Source: an uncultured Flaviramulus sp.
Lineage (GTDB): Bacteria > Bacteroidota > Bacteroidia > Flavobacteriales > Flavobacteriaceae
Direction: 5' to 3'
Length of the DNA: 64,000 nt
NCBI GenBank assembly: GCA_947501105.1
Contig: CANMUP010000002.1
Location: 124,001-188,000 of the forward strand
In this document: piece after piece, positions 1 to 6,991 of the stretch
How the letters are laid out: each line of letters begins with the position of its first letter
How positions within the stretch are numbered: the stretch's first letter is position 1
Made by a program: the position numbers and the translations under genes
Notes under the pieces: generated by a model
The model's input: the letters and a program-made list of their open reading frames with translations, nothing else
What the model was told of the DNA's origin: nothing
Databases searched by the model: none

Positions 1-300
1 CCTTGGGTTAAAATTGATGGAGCAAACACTGAAACCATTATAAACCAAGTAAAAGCATGTCCTTCAGGTGCTTTAAGATTTTATATGAATGCTGAAGGGG
101 ATGAGTCGTCTGAAACCTTAGAAACAAAAGTTGAGGTTTTAGAAAATGGCCCTTTATTGGTTTACGGAACACTTAAAGTTACTCATAAAGATGGTTCGTC
201 TGAGACTAAAAATAAAACAACCGCTTTTTGTAGATGTGGCGCATCAAACAATAAACCATTTTGTGATGGCGCACATGTAAAAGAATCGTTTATAGGTTAA
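1..300 (+). CDS. (4Fe-4S)/CDGSH iron-sulfur domain protein, 5' partial
   Basis: The frame is open from base 1, so the gene begins outside the window; the first in-frame ATG (85) is internal. Near the cut end is a ferredoxin-like stretch with CPSGALRFY (single CP motif), as in YjdI-type Fe4S mono-cluster proteins. The C-terminus carries a complete CDGSH-type signature, CRCGASNNKPFCDGAH, the C-x-C-x2-S-x3-P-x-C-D-G-x-H ligand set of a 2Fe-2S cluster. Proteins of this build are small cytosolic electron-transfer or cluster-carrier proteins of unclear role. A strong hairpin follows the stop. The family assignment is firm, the physiological role is not. Confidence 0.85.
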   Translation, partial: PWVKIDGANTETIINQVKACPSGALRFYMNAEGDESSETLETKVEVLENGPLLVYGTLKVTHKDGSSETKNKTTAFCRCGASNNKPFCDGAHVKESFIG

Positions 301-324
301 TGATATTATTATTCTATAAAAGGG

Positions 325-357
325 AAAAGCGCTTCAACCATTGATTGAAGCGCTTTT
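325..357 (+). terminator. Intrinsic terminator, possibly bidirectional
   Basis: Perfect 13-bp inverted repeat (325-337 with 345-357; arms AAAAGCGCTTCAA and its complement) with a 7-base loop and a short T run. It lies 25 bp after the stop of the CDGSH gene and about 100 bp beyond the end of the convergent lipoprotein gene, so it can serve both. Confidence 0.85.
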
Positions 358-454
358 CATATATATAGGCGCAAATGCGGAAAAAACTATTTATACTTTA
401 TATACGGACTTAGTCGTAATTTAGATTAGTAAATTACAGAAAAGAAAAAAAAAG

Positions 455-1102
455 TTATTCTAAGATTACTTTCACATCTGAAAGTTTAAGATTCCAATCG
501 CCTTCTGCTTTTTTATGATCTAAGGCTATTTTTAAACCATTAAAATCTTGGTAGTTTTCAAAAGTGTTAATTAGTCCCGCTTCTGGTTTATTACCTCTTC
601 TAAACACCCATTCTTTAATAATATAATCATCTCCATAAAAAATATCGTAAGCATCTCCAGGGGTATAACCGCCCTCATTAGAATAGGTTAATGTAATCTT
701 ATTCATTTCTACATTACCAATTGGTGTTTTTACTTTTATAGGTTCAGAAATGGTAGTTCCTTCGTCCCAAACTAGCTGAAACGGAATGAGTAACCAGAAT
801 TTATCGTTTATAAATCCACGATCGGCCTTCATTGCAATACTATCCATGGAATTCCTGTTGTAACTTATGGTGTCTTTAGAAGTTGTTAATTTAACATCAT
901 TTGTTTTCGGATTCCATACCCAGTTTCTGTTTCCAGCAAAAGTAAAAGTGATTTCGGTAACTTTTTTCCAGTTTTCAAAACCATGGGCATTTGCTATTTT
1001 TTCAGCTATAGAAAGTTCTGATTCTACTATTTTTGTTTCAGCTTTTTGTTTGCAACCAATAAAAAGCAATGCTATAAAAGTGAAGTAAATGAAGTTTTTC
1101 AT
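455..1102 (-). CDS. Hypothetical outer-membrane lipoprotein
   Basis: I start this at 1102 (MKNFIYFTF...) because a lipoprotein signal peptide begins there: a short basic start, a hydrophobic run and a lipobox ending LLFIGC. The longer open frame to 1147 adds an implausible basic extension and would overlap the divergent gene. The mature part (about 195 residues) is rich in aromatic residues and beta-prone, with no catalytic motif that I recognise. It resembles conserved Bacteroidota lipoproteins of unknown function. The divergent methyltransferase begins only 34 bp away, so the two share a very short control region. Confidence 0.7.
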   Translation of the reverse strand: MKNFIYFTFIALLFIGCKQKAETKIVESELSIAEKIANAHGFENWKKVTEITFTFAGNRNWVWNPKTNDVKLTTSKDTISYNRNSMDSIAMKADRGFINDKFWLLIPFQLVWDEGTTISEPIKVKTPIGNVEMNKITLTYSNEGGYTPGDAYDIFYGDDYIIKEWVFRRGNKPEAGLINTFENYQDFNGLKIALDHKKAEGDWNLKLSDVKVILE

Positions 1103-1136
1103 AAATTTAGATTTTTTGTAAAGATATAATTTGAAG

Positions 1137-1937
1137 ATGACAACCAATAATGATTATTTTAAAACCAATAAAAGCACTTGGAACGAAAAAGTAAAAGTGC
1201 ATGCTAAAAGCGAGATGTACCATTTGGATGATTTTAAAAAAGGAAAGTCATCTTTAATGCCTTATGAGTTGGAAGCTTTAGGTGATGTAAATAGCAAATC
1301 GTTATTGCACTTACAATGTCATTTTGGTCAAGATACATTAAGCTGGAGTAGGTTAGGGGCAAAATGTACAGGAGTTGATTTAAGTGATGAAGGAATAAAA
1401 CTTGCAAAACAATTAAATGAAGAATTAAATCTAGATGCAAACTTTATGTGTTGCAATGTTTTGGATACTTCTGATTTTATAAAGGAAACTTTTGATATCG
1501 TTTTTACAAGCTACGGTGTTATAGGTTGGTTGCCCAATTTGAAACCTTGGGGAAAAATGATTGCTGAAAGGCTTAATAAAGGCGGAACTTTTTATATGGC
1601 AGAATTTCACCCAATTGTTTGGATGTTCGATTATTTAGAAGATAAACCTGTTATGAAATACGGGTATATGCAAGAGGAAGTTATATATGAAGAGTATGAA
1701 GGGACTTATGCTAATGAAAATTCAAAAATGATTAGCAAAGAATATGGTTGGAATCATGGATTGGGAGAAGTTGTTTCAGCTTTAACCGAAGCTGGTTTGC
1801 ATATTGAATATTTAAAGGAACACGACGAGAGTCCTTATGATGTGCTACCAGATTTGGTTAAAACAGATTCAGGAATGTATACTACTAAAGATAAATTATA
1901 TCCTTTGATTTTTGAATTAAAGGCAACGAAGTTGTAG
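1137..1937 (+). CDS. Class I SAM-dependent methyltransferase
   Basis: The ATG at 1137 is chosen over the in-frame TTG at 1131. Residues about 55-75 hold a motif I-like strand and loop (LLHLQCHFGQDTLSW), followed by the acidic strand end GVDLS that contacts the SAM ribose, and a motif IV region (DIVFTSYGVIGWLP). This is the Methyltransf_11/25-type Rossmann fold. The C-terminal half (MAEFHPIVWMFDY... onward) is typical of small-molecule methyltransferases of about 265 residues. The substrate cannot be told. The gene stands alone; its 3' side abuts the left end of a cargo module at about 1965. Confidence 0.8.
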   Translation: MTTNNDYFKTNKSTWNEKVKVHAKSEMYHLDDFKKGKSSLMPYELEALGDVNSKSLLHLQCHFGQDTLSWSRLGAKCTGVDLSDEGIKLAKQLNEELNLDANFMCCNVLDTSDFIKETFDIVFTSYGVIGWLPNLKPWGKMIAERLNKGGTFYMAEFHPIVWMFDYLEDKPVMKYGYMQEEVIYEEYEGTYANENSKMISKEYGWNHGLGEVVSALTEAGLHIEYLKEHDESPYDVLPDLVKTDSGMYTTKDKLYPLIFELKATKL

Positions 1938-1964
1938 AGTTAATAGAGCCTTTTGGAAAGGTTT

Positions 1965-2071
1965 GTTTAACGTGTTTGTGTATCGTTAGTTGCGTTTGTA
2001 ATAAGACAGCAAATTGGAGGAAACCCATAGTTCAGGAATTTCCGAGCAATGAATTATATACGCTGTTGGGC
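1965..2071 (-). repeat. attC-like palindromic end, left end of cargo module 1
   Basis: Read on the minus strand this begins GCCCAAC and ends GTTAAAC, matching the RYYYAAC...GTTRRRY core sites of integron attC elements. Inside, GCAATGAATTATATAC (2045-2062 region) can fold on GTGTATCGTTAGTTGC (1978-1993) with G-U pairs. The GCCCAAC core (2065-2071) lies inside the last codons of the desaturase gene and supplies its C-terminus AQQRI-stop. The same end type recurs at 24532-24664 and, degraded, at 44367. Presence of the repeat is clear from sequence; the relation to attC is inference. Confidence 0.7.
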
Positions 2072-2872
2072 TTTCGTTTTTATTTTATTCCAAATTCGTT
2101 TAGGTAGTAAAGGTTCTATAATTTGTCCCAAATATGAGCTAGGTATTTCTTCACTTACCCCAAATTTTTCTGGTTCCTTATTTGGACATTTATAAGTTCC
2201 AAAGATTACATCCATAATGGGTGAAATATTAGCGTAATTACCTGCTCTTCTATCTAAGTCGTGGTGCCAATGGTGTAGTTCAGGAGCTCCAATTAATATT
2301 TTTAATGGACCTAATGGTAGTCTTACGTTTGAATGAATATAAATTGCCCATATTCCACGAAAAGCAATTATACCAGCTATTGATTCTAGTGGGAATCCCA
2401 TTATAAATGCTGGCAAATTTATTAGCCCTATAGTATAGATTGTATCAATAGGGTGCTCTCTATGCGCTGCTAACCAATCTAAATTTTCAGCACTATGATG
2501 AACTTTATGAAACCTCCATAAGAAATCAATATTGTGCTGTAACCTATGTCCCCAATAAATAAGAAAGTCACTTAAAATCAAAACTTCTAATACTTGTAAA
2601 AAGTATGGTTGGTTTCCAATTTTTGATTGAAATGAATTTGGTATGATTGATGTTAAATAATCTCCGAAATTATTGAGCATCCATAAAACTAAACCACTCC
2701 AAACAAGGTATTGTCCAATAAAAAAGCAGAAATCTAGAACCCATTTTGATCTAAAAAACTTTTGATTTTTTTTTGCAGGGAAAACCTTTTCCACTGGGAC
2801 AAAAACTGCAATTAGAAAAATAAAACTAACTACAGTCGCTTCAATGATTTTAAATATTTCATTTTCAGCCAT
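2054..2872 (-). CDS. Sterol desaturase / fatty-acid hydroxylase family membrane protein (cargo of module 1)
   Basis: Integral-membrane di-iron oxygenase of 272 residues. The histidine clusters expected for the family are present: HRLQH (109-113), HKVHH (122-126), a further H at about 137-140 (HREH) and HHWHHD (200-205). Hydrophobic segments near residues 11-27, 47-67 and 92-108 precede them, and others follow. Family members hydroxylate or desaturate lipids; the substrate here is unknown. The stop codon and last five residues are inside the palindromic left end of the module. The start codon shares one base with the stop of the small upstream gene at 2872, so the two are co-translated. Probably acquired as a unit. 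Confidence 0.85.
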   Translation of the reverse strand: MAENEIFKIIEATVVSFIFLIAVFVPVEKVFPAKKNQKFFRSKWVLDFCFFIGQYLVWSGLVLWMLNNFGDYLTSIIPNSFQSKIGNQPYFLQVLEVLILSDFLIYWGHRLQHNIDFLWRFHKVHHSAENLDWLAAHREHPIDTIYTIGLINLPAFIMGFPLESIAGIIAFRGIWAIYIHSNVRLPLGPLKILIGAPELHHWHHDLDRRAGNYANISPIMDVIFGTYKCPNKEPEKFGVSEEIPSSYLGQIIEPLLPKRIWNKIKTKAQQRI

Positions 2873-3156
2873 TAGTTTTTTATTGAATCTAACATAGTAG
2901 AATCTATTTCAATAGCTTTAAAATCTTCCGAGTCTAAAATAATCATAGATTTTGAGCTAGAAATAATAGGTTTGGATTTTAGAATTGAGTCTAAATTAGG
3001 TATTGTGTCCGTTTGGCTGTCTTTGGTAAGACTTTTTGAGCTATTTATATTCACAATCTCTTTATTTGCAAATAATCCAGATTTGTATATGACAAAAACA
3101 ATTATTAATGTGAAAAATAATACTATAGTTATTGCTTGAATGGTCTTGTTTTTCAT
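2872..3156 (-). CDS. Small single-pass membrane protein, hypothetical (cargo of module 1)
   Basis: 94 residues. A basic N-terminus (MKNKTIQ) is followed by one hydrophobic segment (about residues 8-24) and a polar Ser/Asp/Lys-rich tail with no cysteines. I recognise no family. It overlaps the desaturase gene by one base, is transcribed first, and starts about 18 bp inside the right end of the module (GCCCAAT at 3174-3180). It may be a partner or stabiliser of the desaturase, but only its position suggests this. Confidence 0.6.
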   Translation of the reverse strand: MKNKTIQAITIVLFFTLIIVFVIYKSGLFANKEIVNINSSKSLTKDSQTDTIPNLDSILKSKPIISSSKSMIILDSEDFKAIEIDSTMLDSIKN

Positions 3157-3173
3157 GTTTTCTGTTATATGAC

Positions 3174-3240
3174 GCCCAATGTTTTAACGGAAATCCGACA
3201 TTAAACGAAAGTAGCTGAAAAATTTTACAAAATCAAGCTT
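3174..3240. repeat. Right end of cargo module 1
   Basis: On the plus strand GCCCAAT (3174-3180) and ATTAAAC (3200-3206) bracket a compact hairpin: AATGT and ACATT form the outer stem, CGGA and TCCG the inner stem around AA. The sequence beyond (CGAAAGTAGCTG... then TTTTACAAAATCAA to 3235) matches the flanks of the right ends at 25179-25215 and 45497-45532, so the conserved unit extends about 30 bp outward of the core. Confidence 0.65.
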
Positions 3241-3270
3241 GAGTATATACTTACGAATTTAAAGAAGGGC

Positions 3271-3930
3271 TTAATGATTGTCTTTCAATAATGCTTTAGG
3301 GAATTTAGCTTTAAATCTATTTAATCTTGGAACAGAAACATTTCTAATATAAGAATTATTAGGATTTAGTTTTTCGTAATCTTGATGATAATCTTCGGCT
3401 ACCCAAAATTTTTGAAACGGATAAACTTCTGCAGCAATTTTAACGCTTAGCTTTTTGGCCAAAGCTTCTTTCTTTTTAAGAATTATTTGTTTTTGCTCTT
3501 CATTCTGATAAAAAATAATAGAGCGATATTGTGGGCCTCTATCATTACCTTGTCCGTTTACTTGGGTAACATTTTGAGATGCAAAATACACATCAACTAA
3601 AGTTTCGAAACTAACAATTTTAGGATCGTAAATAATTTCTACAGCTTCGGCATGTCCTGTTCTTCCTGTATTACTTGAACTGTAAGTTGGATTTTTTGTA
3701 TGCCCTCCAGCATATCCTGAAATAGATTCTTCAACACCTTTTACGCTTTCGTAAATTGCTTCAACACACCAAAAGCAGCCGCTTGCAAAATAAGCACGAG
3801 CTTTTCCATTTTTAATTTTAACTGAAACTGGTTCTGCACTAATTACATCTTGTTGTTTTTTGTTAACCTGTGCGGTGTTTTGACAACTGAATAATAGTGC
3901 GATAAGTAATGTTGATAAAAAAGATTTCAT
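3271..3930 (-). CDS. msrA: Peptide-methionine (S)-S-oxide reductase MsrA, lipoprotein form
   Basis: Reduces methionine-S-sulfoxide in oxidised proteins. The catalytic motif GCFWCVE is at residues 51-57, followed by the family signature GYAGGHTKNPTY, TGHAEAV and the QYRSIIF region. The first 16 residues form a lipoprotein signal (LLIALLFSC), so the enzyme is probably anchored outside the cytoplasm and repairs envelope proteins. Only the MsrA domain is present; no MsrB is fused or adjacent. Length (219) fits MsrA plus signal and linker. It is a single gene; the terminator of the next gene upstream lies about 80 bp before its start. Confidence 0.93.
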   Translation of the reverse strand: MKSFLSTLLIALLFSCQNTAQVNKKQQDVISAEPVSVKIKNGKARAYFASGCFWCVEAIYESVKGVEESISGYAGGHTKNPTYSSSNTGRTGHAEAVEIIYDPKIVSFETLVDVYFASQNVTQVNGQGNDRGPQYRSIIFYQNEEQKQIILKKKEALAKKLSVKIAAEVYPFQKFWVAEDYHQDYEKLNPNNSYIRNVSVPRLNRFKAKFPKALLKDNH

Positions 3931-4006
3931 AAAATAAGAGTTTCTTTTAAAAGTCGGATTTAATTAAAAAACCTTAACATCAAGTTATAAAAAGATTATT
4001 AAATAA

Positions 4007-4032
4007 AAAAGCCTTCAATTTTGAAGGCTTTT
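4007..4032 (-). terminator. Intrinsic terminator of the coiled-coil protein gene
   Basis: Inverted repeat AAAAGCCTTCAA (4007-4018) with TTGAAGGCTTTT (4021-4032), about 24 bp past the stop at 4056 on the minus strand. A poly-A run before 4010 gives the U tract in that direction. Confidence 0.85.
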
Positions 4033-4055
4033 AAAAATATATATTTTCAAATGGA

Positions 4056-4835
4056 TTAAAGTTTAGCAAACATTTTTTCCATTTTTACTTTTTGCTCTTC
4101 AGCTAATGTAGCATCTACTAAAATACGACCACTATGCTCATCAGTAATTACTTTTTTACGTGAAGCAATTTCAACCTGAACTTGAGGTGGGATAGTAAAG
4201 AAAGATCCTCCAGATGCACCTCTTTCAATAGGTACAACTGCTAAACCATTCTTAACGTTTTTACGAATTCTATTATATGCAGCAACTAAACGCTCTTCAA
4301 TTTGAGTTTTATAATCCTCAGATTTTTTAATTAAAGCTTCTTCTTCTTTTTCAGTCTCAGCTAAAATTGCATCTAATTCACTCTTTTTGTGCTTTAAATG
4401 ATTATCACGTTCTTTTACGCGATCTTTAGTTTCAGAAATAACTTCTTTTTTCTGCTCTATTTGAACTTTAAATTCTTTAATATGCTTTTCAGCTAATTCA
4501 ATTTCTAATTCTTGAAATTCAACTTCTTTTGTAAGCGAATTAAATTCTCTGTTATTTCTAACATTCTTTTGCTGTTCGCTATACTTTTTTATTAAAGCTT
4601 TAGCTTCTTCAATAAGATTTTTCTTTGAAGTAATATCGTTATCAATTACTTCTAAGTTTGCAACAAGTTTTTCTAACCTAATGTTTAGTCCAGCAACTTC
4701 ATCTTCTAAATCACGAACTTCTAATGGAAGTTCTCCACGAACATTTTTAATTTCATCTATACGAGAATCGATGAGTTGTAAATCGTATAAAGCTCTTAAG
4801 CGCTCTTCTACAGTTACTTCTTTCTTTTTTGCCAT
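4056..4835 (-). CDS. Coiled-coil protein of the C4 zinc-ribbon (zf-RING_7) family, lacking its zinc cysteines
   Basis: 259 residues. After a short N-terminal segment, residues about 20-190 form a long charged coiled coil (heptad pattern rich in E, K and L). The C-terminal domain keeps the family framework (RIRKNVKNGLAVVPIERGASGGSFFTIPPQ ... EHSGRILVD) but the four positions where relatives have CxxC pairs are not Cys: GGSFF and DEHSGR. The protein has no cysteine at all. It sits 3 bp downstream of the Nif3-like gene in one transcription unit, an arrangement common in Bacteroidota. Function is not established; it is likely cytosolic. Confidence 0.8.
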   Translation of the reverse strand: MAKKKEVTVEERLRALYDLQLIDSRIDEIKNVRGELPLEVRDLEDEVAGLNIRLEKLVANLEVIDNDITSKKNLIEEAKALIKKYSEQQKNVRNNREFNSLTKEVEFQELEIELAEKHIKEFKVQIEQKKEVISETKDRVKERDNHLKHKKSELDAILAETEKEEEALIKKSEDYKTQIEERLVAAYNRIRKNVKNGLAVVPIERGASGGSFFTIPPQVQVEIASRKKVITDEHSGRILVDATLAEEQKVKMEKMFAKL

Positions 4836-4838
4836 ACT

Positions 4839-5933
4839 TTAAAAATACTTAACAGGATTGGTATTTGTGTTTGATAAAACGACTGCAAAATTAGTAATTT
4901 TTTTTGTAAGATATGCTACTAAAAGGTTTTTTGTGAACTGTTCGCTTTCATAATGTCCAATATCTGCTAAAAGTATGTTGTTTTCAGCTGTAAAAAAATC
5001 ATGATATTTTAAATCAGCAGATATAAATGCATCAGCACCAGATGCTTTAGCAGCTTGAATTGCAAAACTGCCCGAACCACCTAAAACCGCTACTCTTCTT
5101 ATTGATTTATCTGTTAATGCTGAATGCCTGATGCACTCAGTATTCATTTTAGTTTTTACATAATTTAAAAAGTTTAAGGCATCCATTGGGTTTTCAAATT
5201 CACCAATCATACCCATACCAATATTTTGGTTTTTATTCTCTAAAGGCGTTATTTCATAAGCAACTTCTTCATAACTATGTGTTTTAAAAAGTGTTTTAAG
5301 TATTTTGGATTCTAAATGTTTAGCATAAGTAATGGTAATTTTAGTTTCCTCCTCAGTATGTAAAACCCCTTTTTCACCAATACTTGGGTTTGAGTTTTCG
5401 TTGCCTTTGTATGTGCCTATTCCTTCGACATTAAAACTACAATCGTCATAATTACCAATATTACCAGCTCCAACATTAAATAAAGCGGTTCTTAATTGTT
5501 CTGCTTCACTTTTTGGCACGTAAGTCGTTAACTTTTTTATGGTTTTGCTTTGCGGAATTAAAATTTGTTTGTTGGTTAGCTCTAACCGATTGCAAATCAT
5601 ATCATTTACGCCTTGTAAAGCATTATCTAAAGCGGTATGTATGGCATAAATAGCAATATCATGTTTAATAGCTTTTAAAACAACACGCTCTACATAATTT
5701 TTGCCAGTAAGTTTCTTTAGACCTTTAAAAATAATTGGATGGAAACTAACAATGAGATTACATTTTTTTTCAATAGCTTCATCTACAACAGTTTCAAGAG
5801 TATCTAAAGTGACTAGAACACCAGTTAATTTTGCCTTTTTATTGCCTAGTAAAAGGCCTACATTATCAAAATCTTCGGCGTAAGCCAAAGGAGCTAGTGT
5901 TTCTAAATGATTTATGACGTCTTGAACTATCAT
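4839..5933 (-). CDS. Nif3-like dinuclear metal-centre protein (GTP cyclohydrolase I type 2 family)
   Basis: 364 residues, the long form of the Nif3/YbgI family with a middle PII-like insert (about residues 130-230). Metal-ligand regions are visible: VSFHPIIF near residue 65, AIHTALDN near residue 100 (H and D), and at the C-terminus the DIGHYESE motif (H and E). Relatives form hexameric toroids with a di-metal site; the biochemical role is uncertain. The gene is transcribed just ahead of the coiled-coil gene. The divergent lpxK starts 53 bp away. Confidence 0.88.
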   Translation of the reverse strand: MIVQDVINHLETLAPLAYAEDFDNVGLLLGNKKAKLTGVLVTLDTLETVVDEAIEKKCNLIVSFHPIIFKGLKKLTGKNYVERVVLKAIKHDIAIYAIHTALDNALQGVNDMICNRLELTNKQILIPQSKTIKKLTTYVPKSEAEQLRTALFNVGAGNIGNYDDCSFNVEGIGTYKGNENSNPSIGEKGVLHTEEETKITITYAKHLESKILKTLFKTHSYEEVAYEITPLENKNQNIGMGMIGEFENPMDALNFLNYVKTKMNTECIRHSALTDKSIRRVAVLGGSGSFAIQAAKASGADAFISADLKYHDFFTAENNILLADIGHYESEQFTKNLLVAYLTKKITNFAVVLSNTNTNPVKYF

Positions 5934-5986
5934 ATTATTTTTTGGTATTGATTTAAAACAAATATAAATATTATATTTTCGTAGCT

Positions 5987-6991
5987 GTGAAGCTAATTAG
6001 AAAAATATTATTTCCTTTTGTTCCTATATATTATTTGGTGACTTGGTTGCGAAACAAATTATATGATTTAGGAATTAAAAAATCTATTTCCTATAATTTT
6101 CCTGTAATCTGTGTTGGTAATTTAAGTGTTGGTGGTACTGGCAAAACGCCAATGATTGAATATTTAATTAGGTTGCTTAAAGATGATTTTAAAGTAGCTA
6201 CGTTAAGTAGAGGTTATAAAAGGAAATCCAAAGGATTTCAGATAGGAAATAAAAATGTTACAGTTGATGTTTTAGGTGATGAACCGTTTCAATTTTATAG
6301 CAAGTTTAAAGATGATATTCAGGTTACCGTAGATTCTAATAGAAATGAAGGAATCACAATTTTGAGAAGTTTAGAAGATTATCCCGAAGTTATTTTGCTT
6401 GATGATGCATTTCAGCATAGAAAAGTAAAGGCTGGATTTAATATTTTACTAACCACTTACAGTAACATTTATACTGAAGATTATGTGTTGCCAACGGGTA
6501 ATTTACGTGAACCTAAAAGTGGTGCGAAACGGGCTAATATTATTGTTGTTACTAAGTGTCCGAATGATTTAAGTGAATCTGATAAAGCTGCTATTTTAAA
6601 TAAATTAAAATTACAAAATCATCAGTTTGCTTTTTTTAGTTCTATTACGTATTCAAATGAAGTTTTTTCTAATGATTCTTCTAAAAACCTTCAATCTTTA
6701 CCTAACTTTACTTTGGTTACAGGAATAGCAAATGCAAAACCTTTAGTTGATTTTTTAGAAACTAAAAATTTGAATTTTAAGCATTTAAACTTTAAAGATC
6801 ATCATGATTTTTCACAGGAAGATATTTTTCAATTAGAAAAACAACAGATGATTATTACTACTGAAAAGGATTTTATGCGGTTAAGGCAATATGAATCGTT
6901 AAAGAGCAAGTTATTTTATTTGCCAATAACTTTGGTTATAGATGATTCGTTAAAGTTTAATGAATTAATTAAACAAGCTGTTAAGCGCTAG
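5987..6991 (+). CDS. lpxK: Tetraacyldisaccharide 4'-kinase LpxK
   Basis: Phosphorylates the 4' position of the lipid A precursor at the inner membrane. GTG start. A hydrophobic N-terminal anchor (about residues 5-22) precedes the Walker A loop GNLSVGGTGKTP at about 43-54, the motif ATLSRGYKRKSKG and the DDAFQHRKV motif typical of LpxK. 334 residues is normal for Bacteroidota. The 3' end overlaps the convergent histidine kinase gene by 11 bp. It indicates a Gram-negative outer membrane with lipid A. Confidence 0.95.
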   Translation: MKLIRKILFPFVPIYYLVTWLRNKLYDLGIKKSISYNFPVICVGNLSVGGTGKTPMIEYLIRLLKDDFKVATLSRGYKRKSKGFQIGNKNVTVDVLGDEPFQFYSKFKDDIQVTVDSNRNEGITILRSLEDYPEVILLDDAFQHRKVKAGFNILLTTYSNIYTEDYVLPTGNLREPKSGAKRANIIVVTKCPNDLSESDKAAILNKLKLQNHQFAFFSSITYSNEVFSNDSSKNLQSLPNFTLVTGIANAKPLVDFLETKNLNFKHLNFKDHHDFSQEDIFQLEKQQMIITTEKDFMRLRQYESLKSKLFYLPITLVIDDSLKFNELIKQAVKR

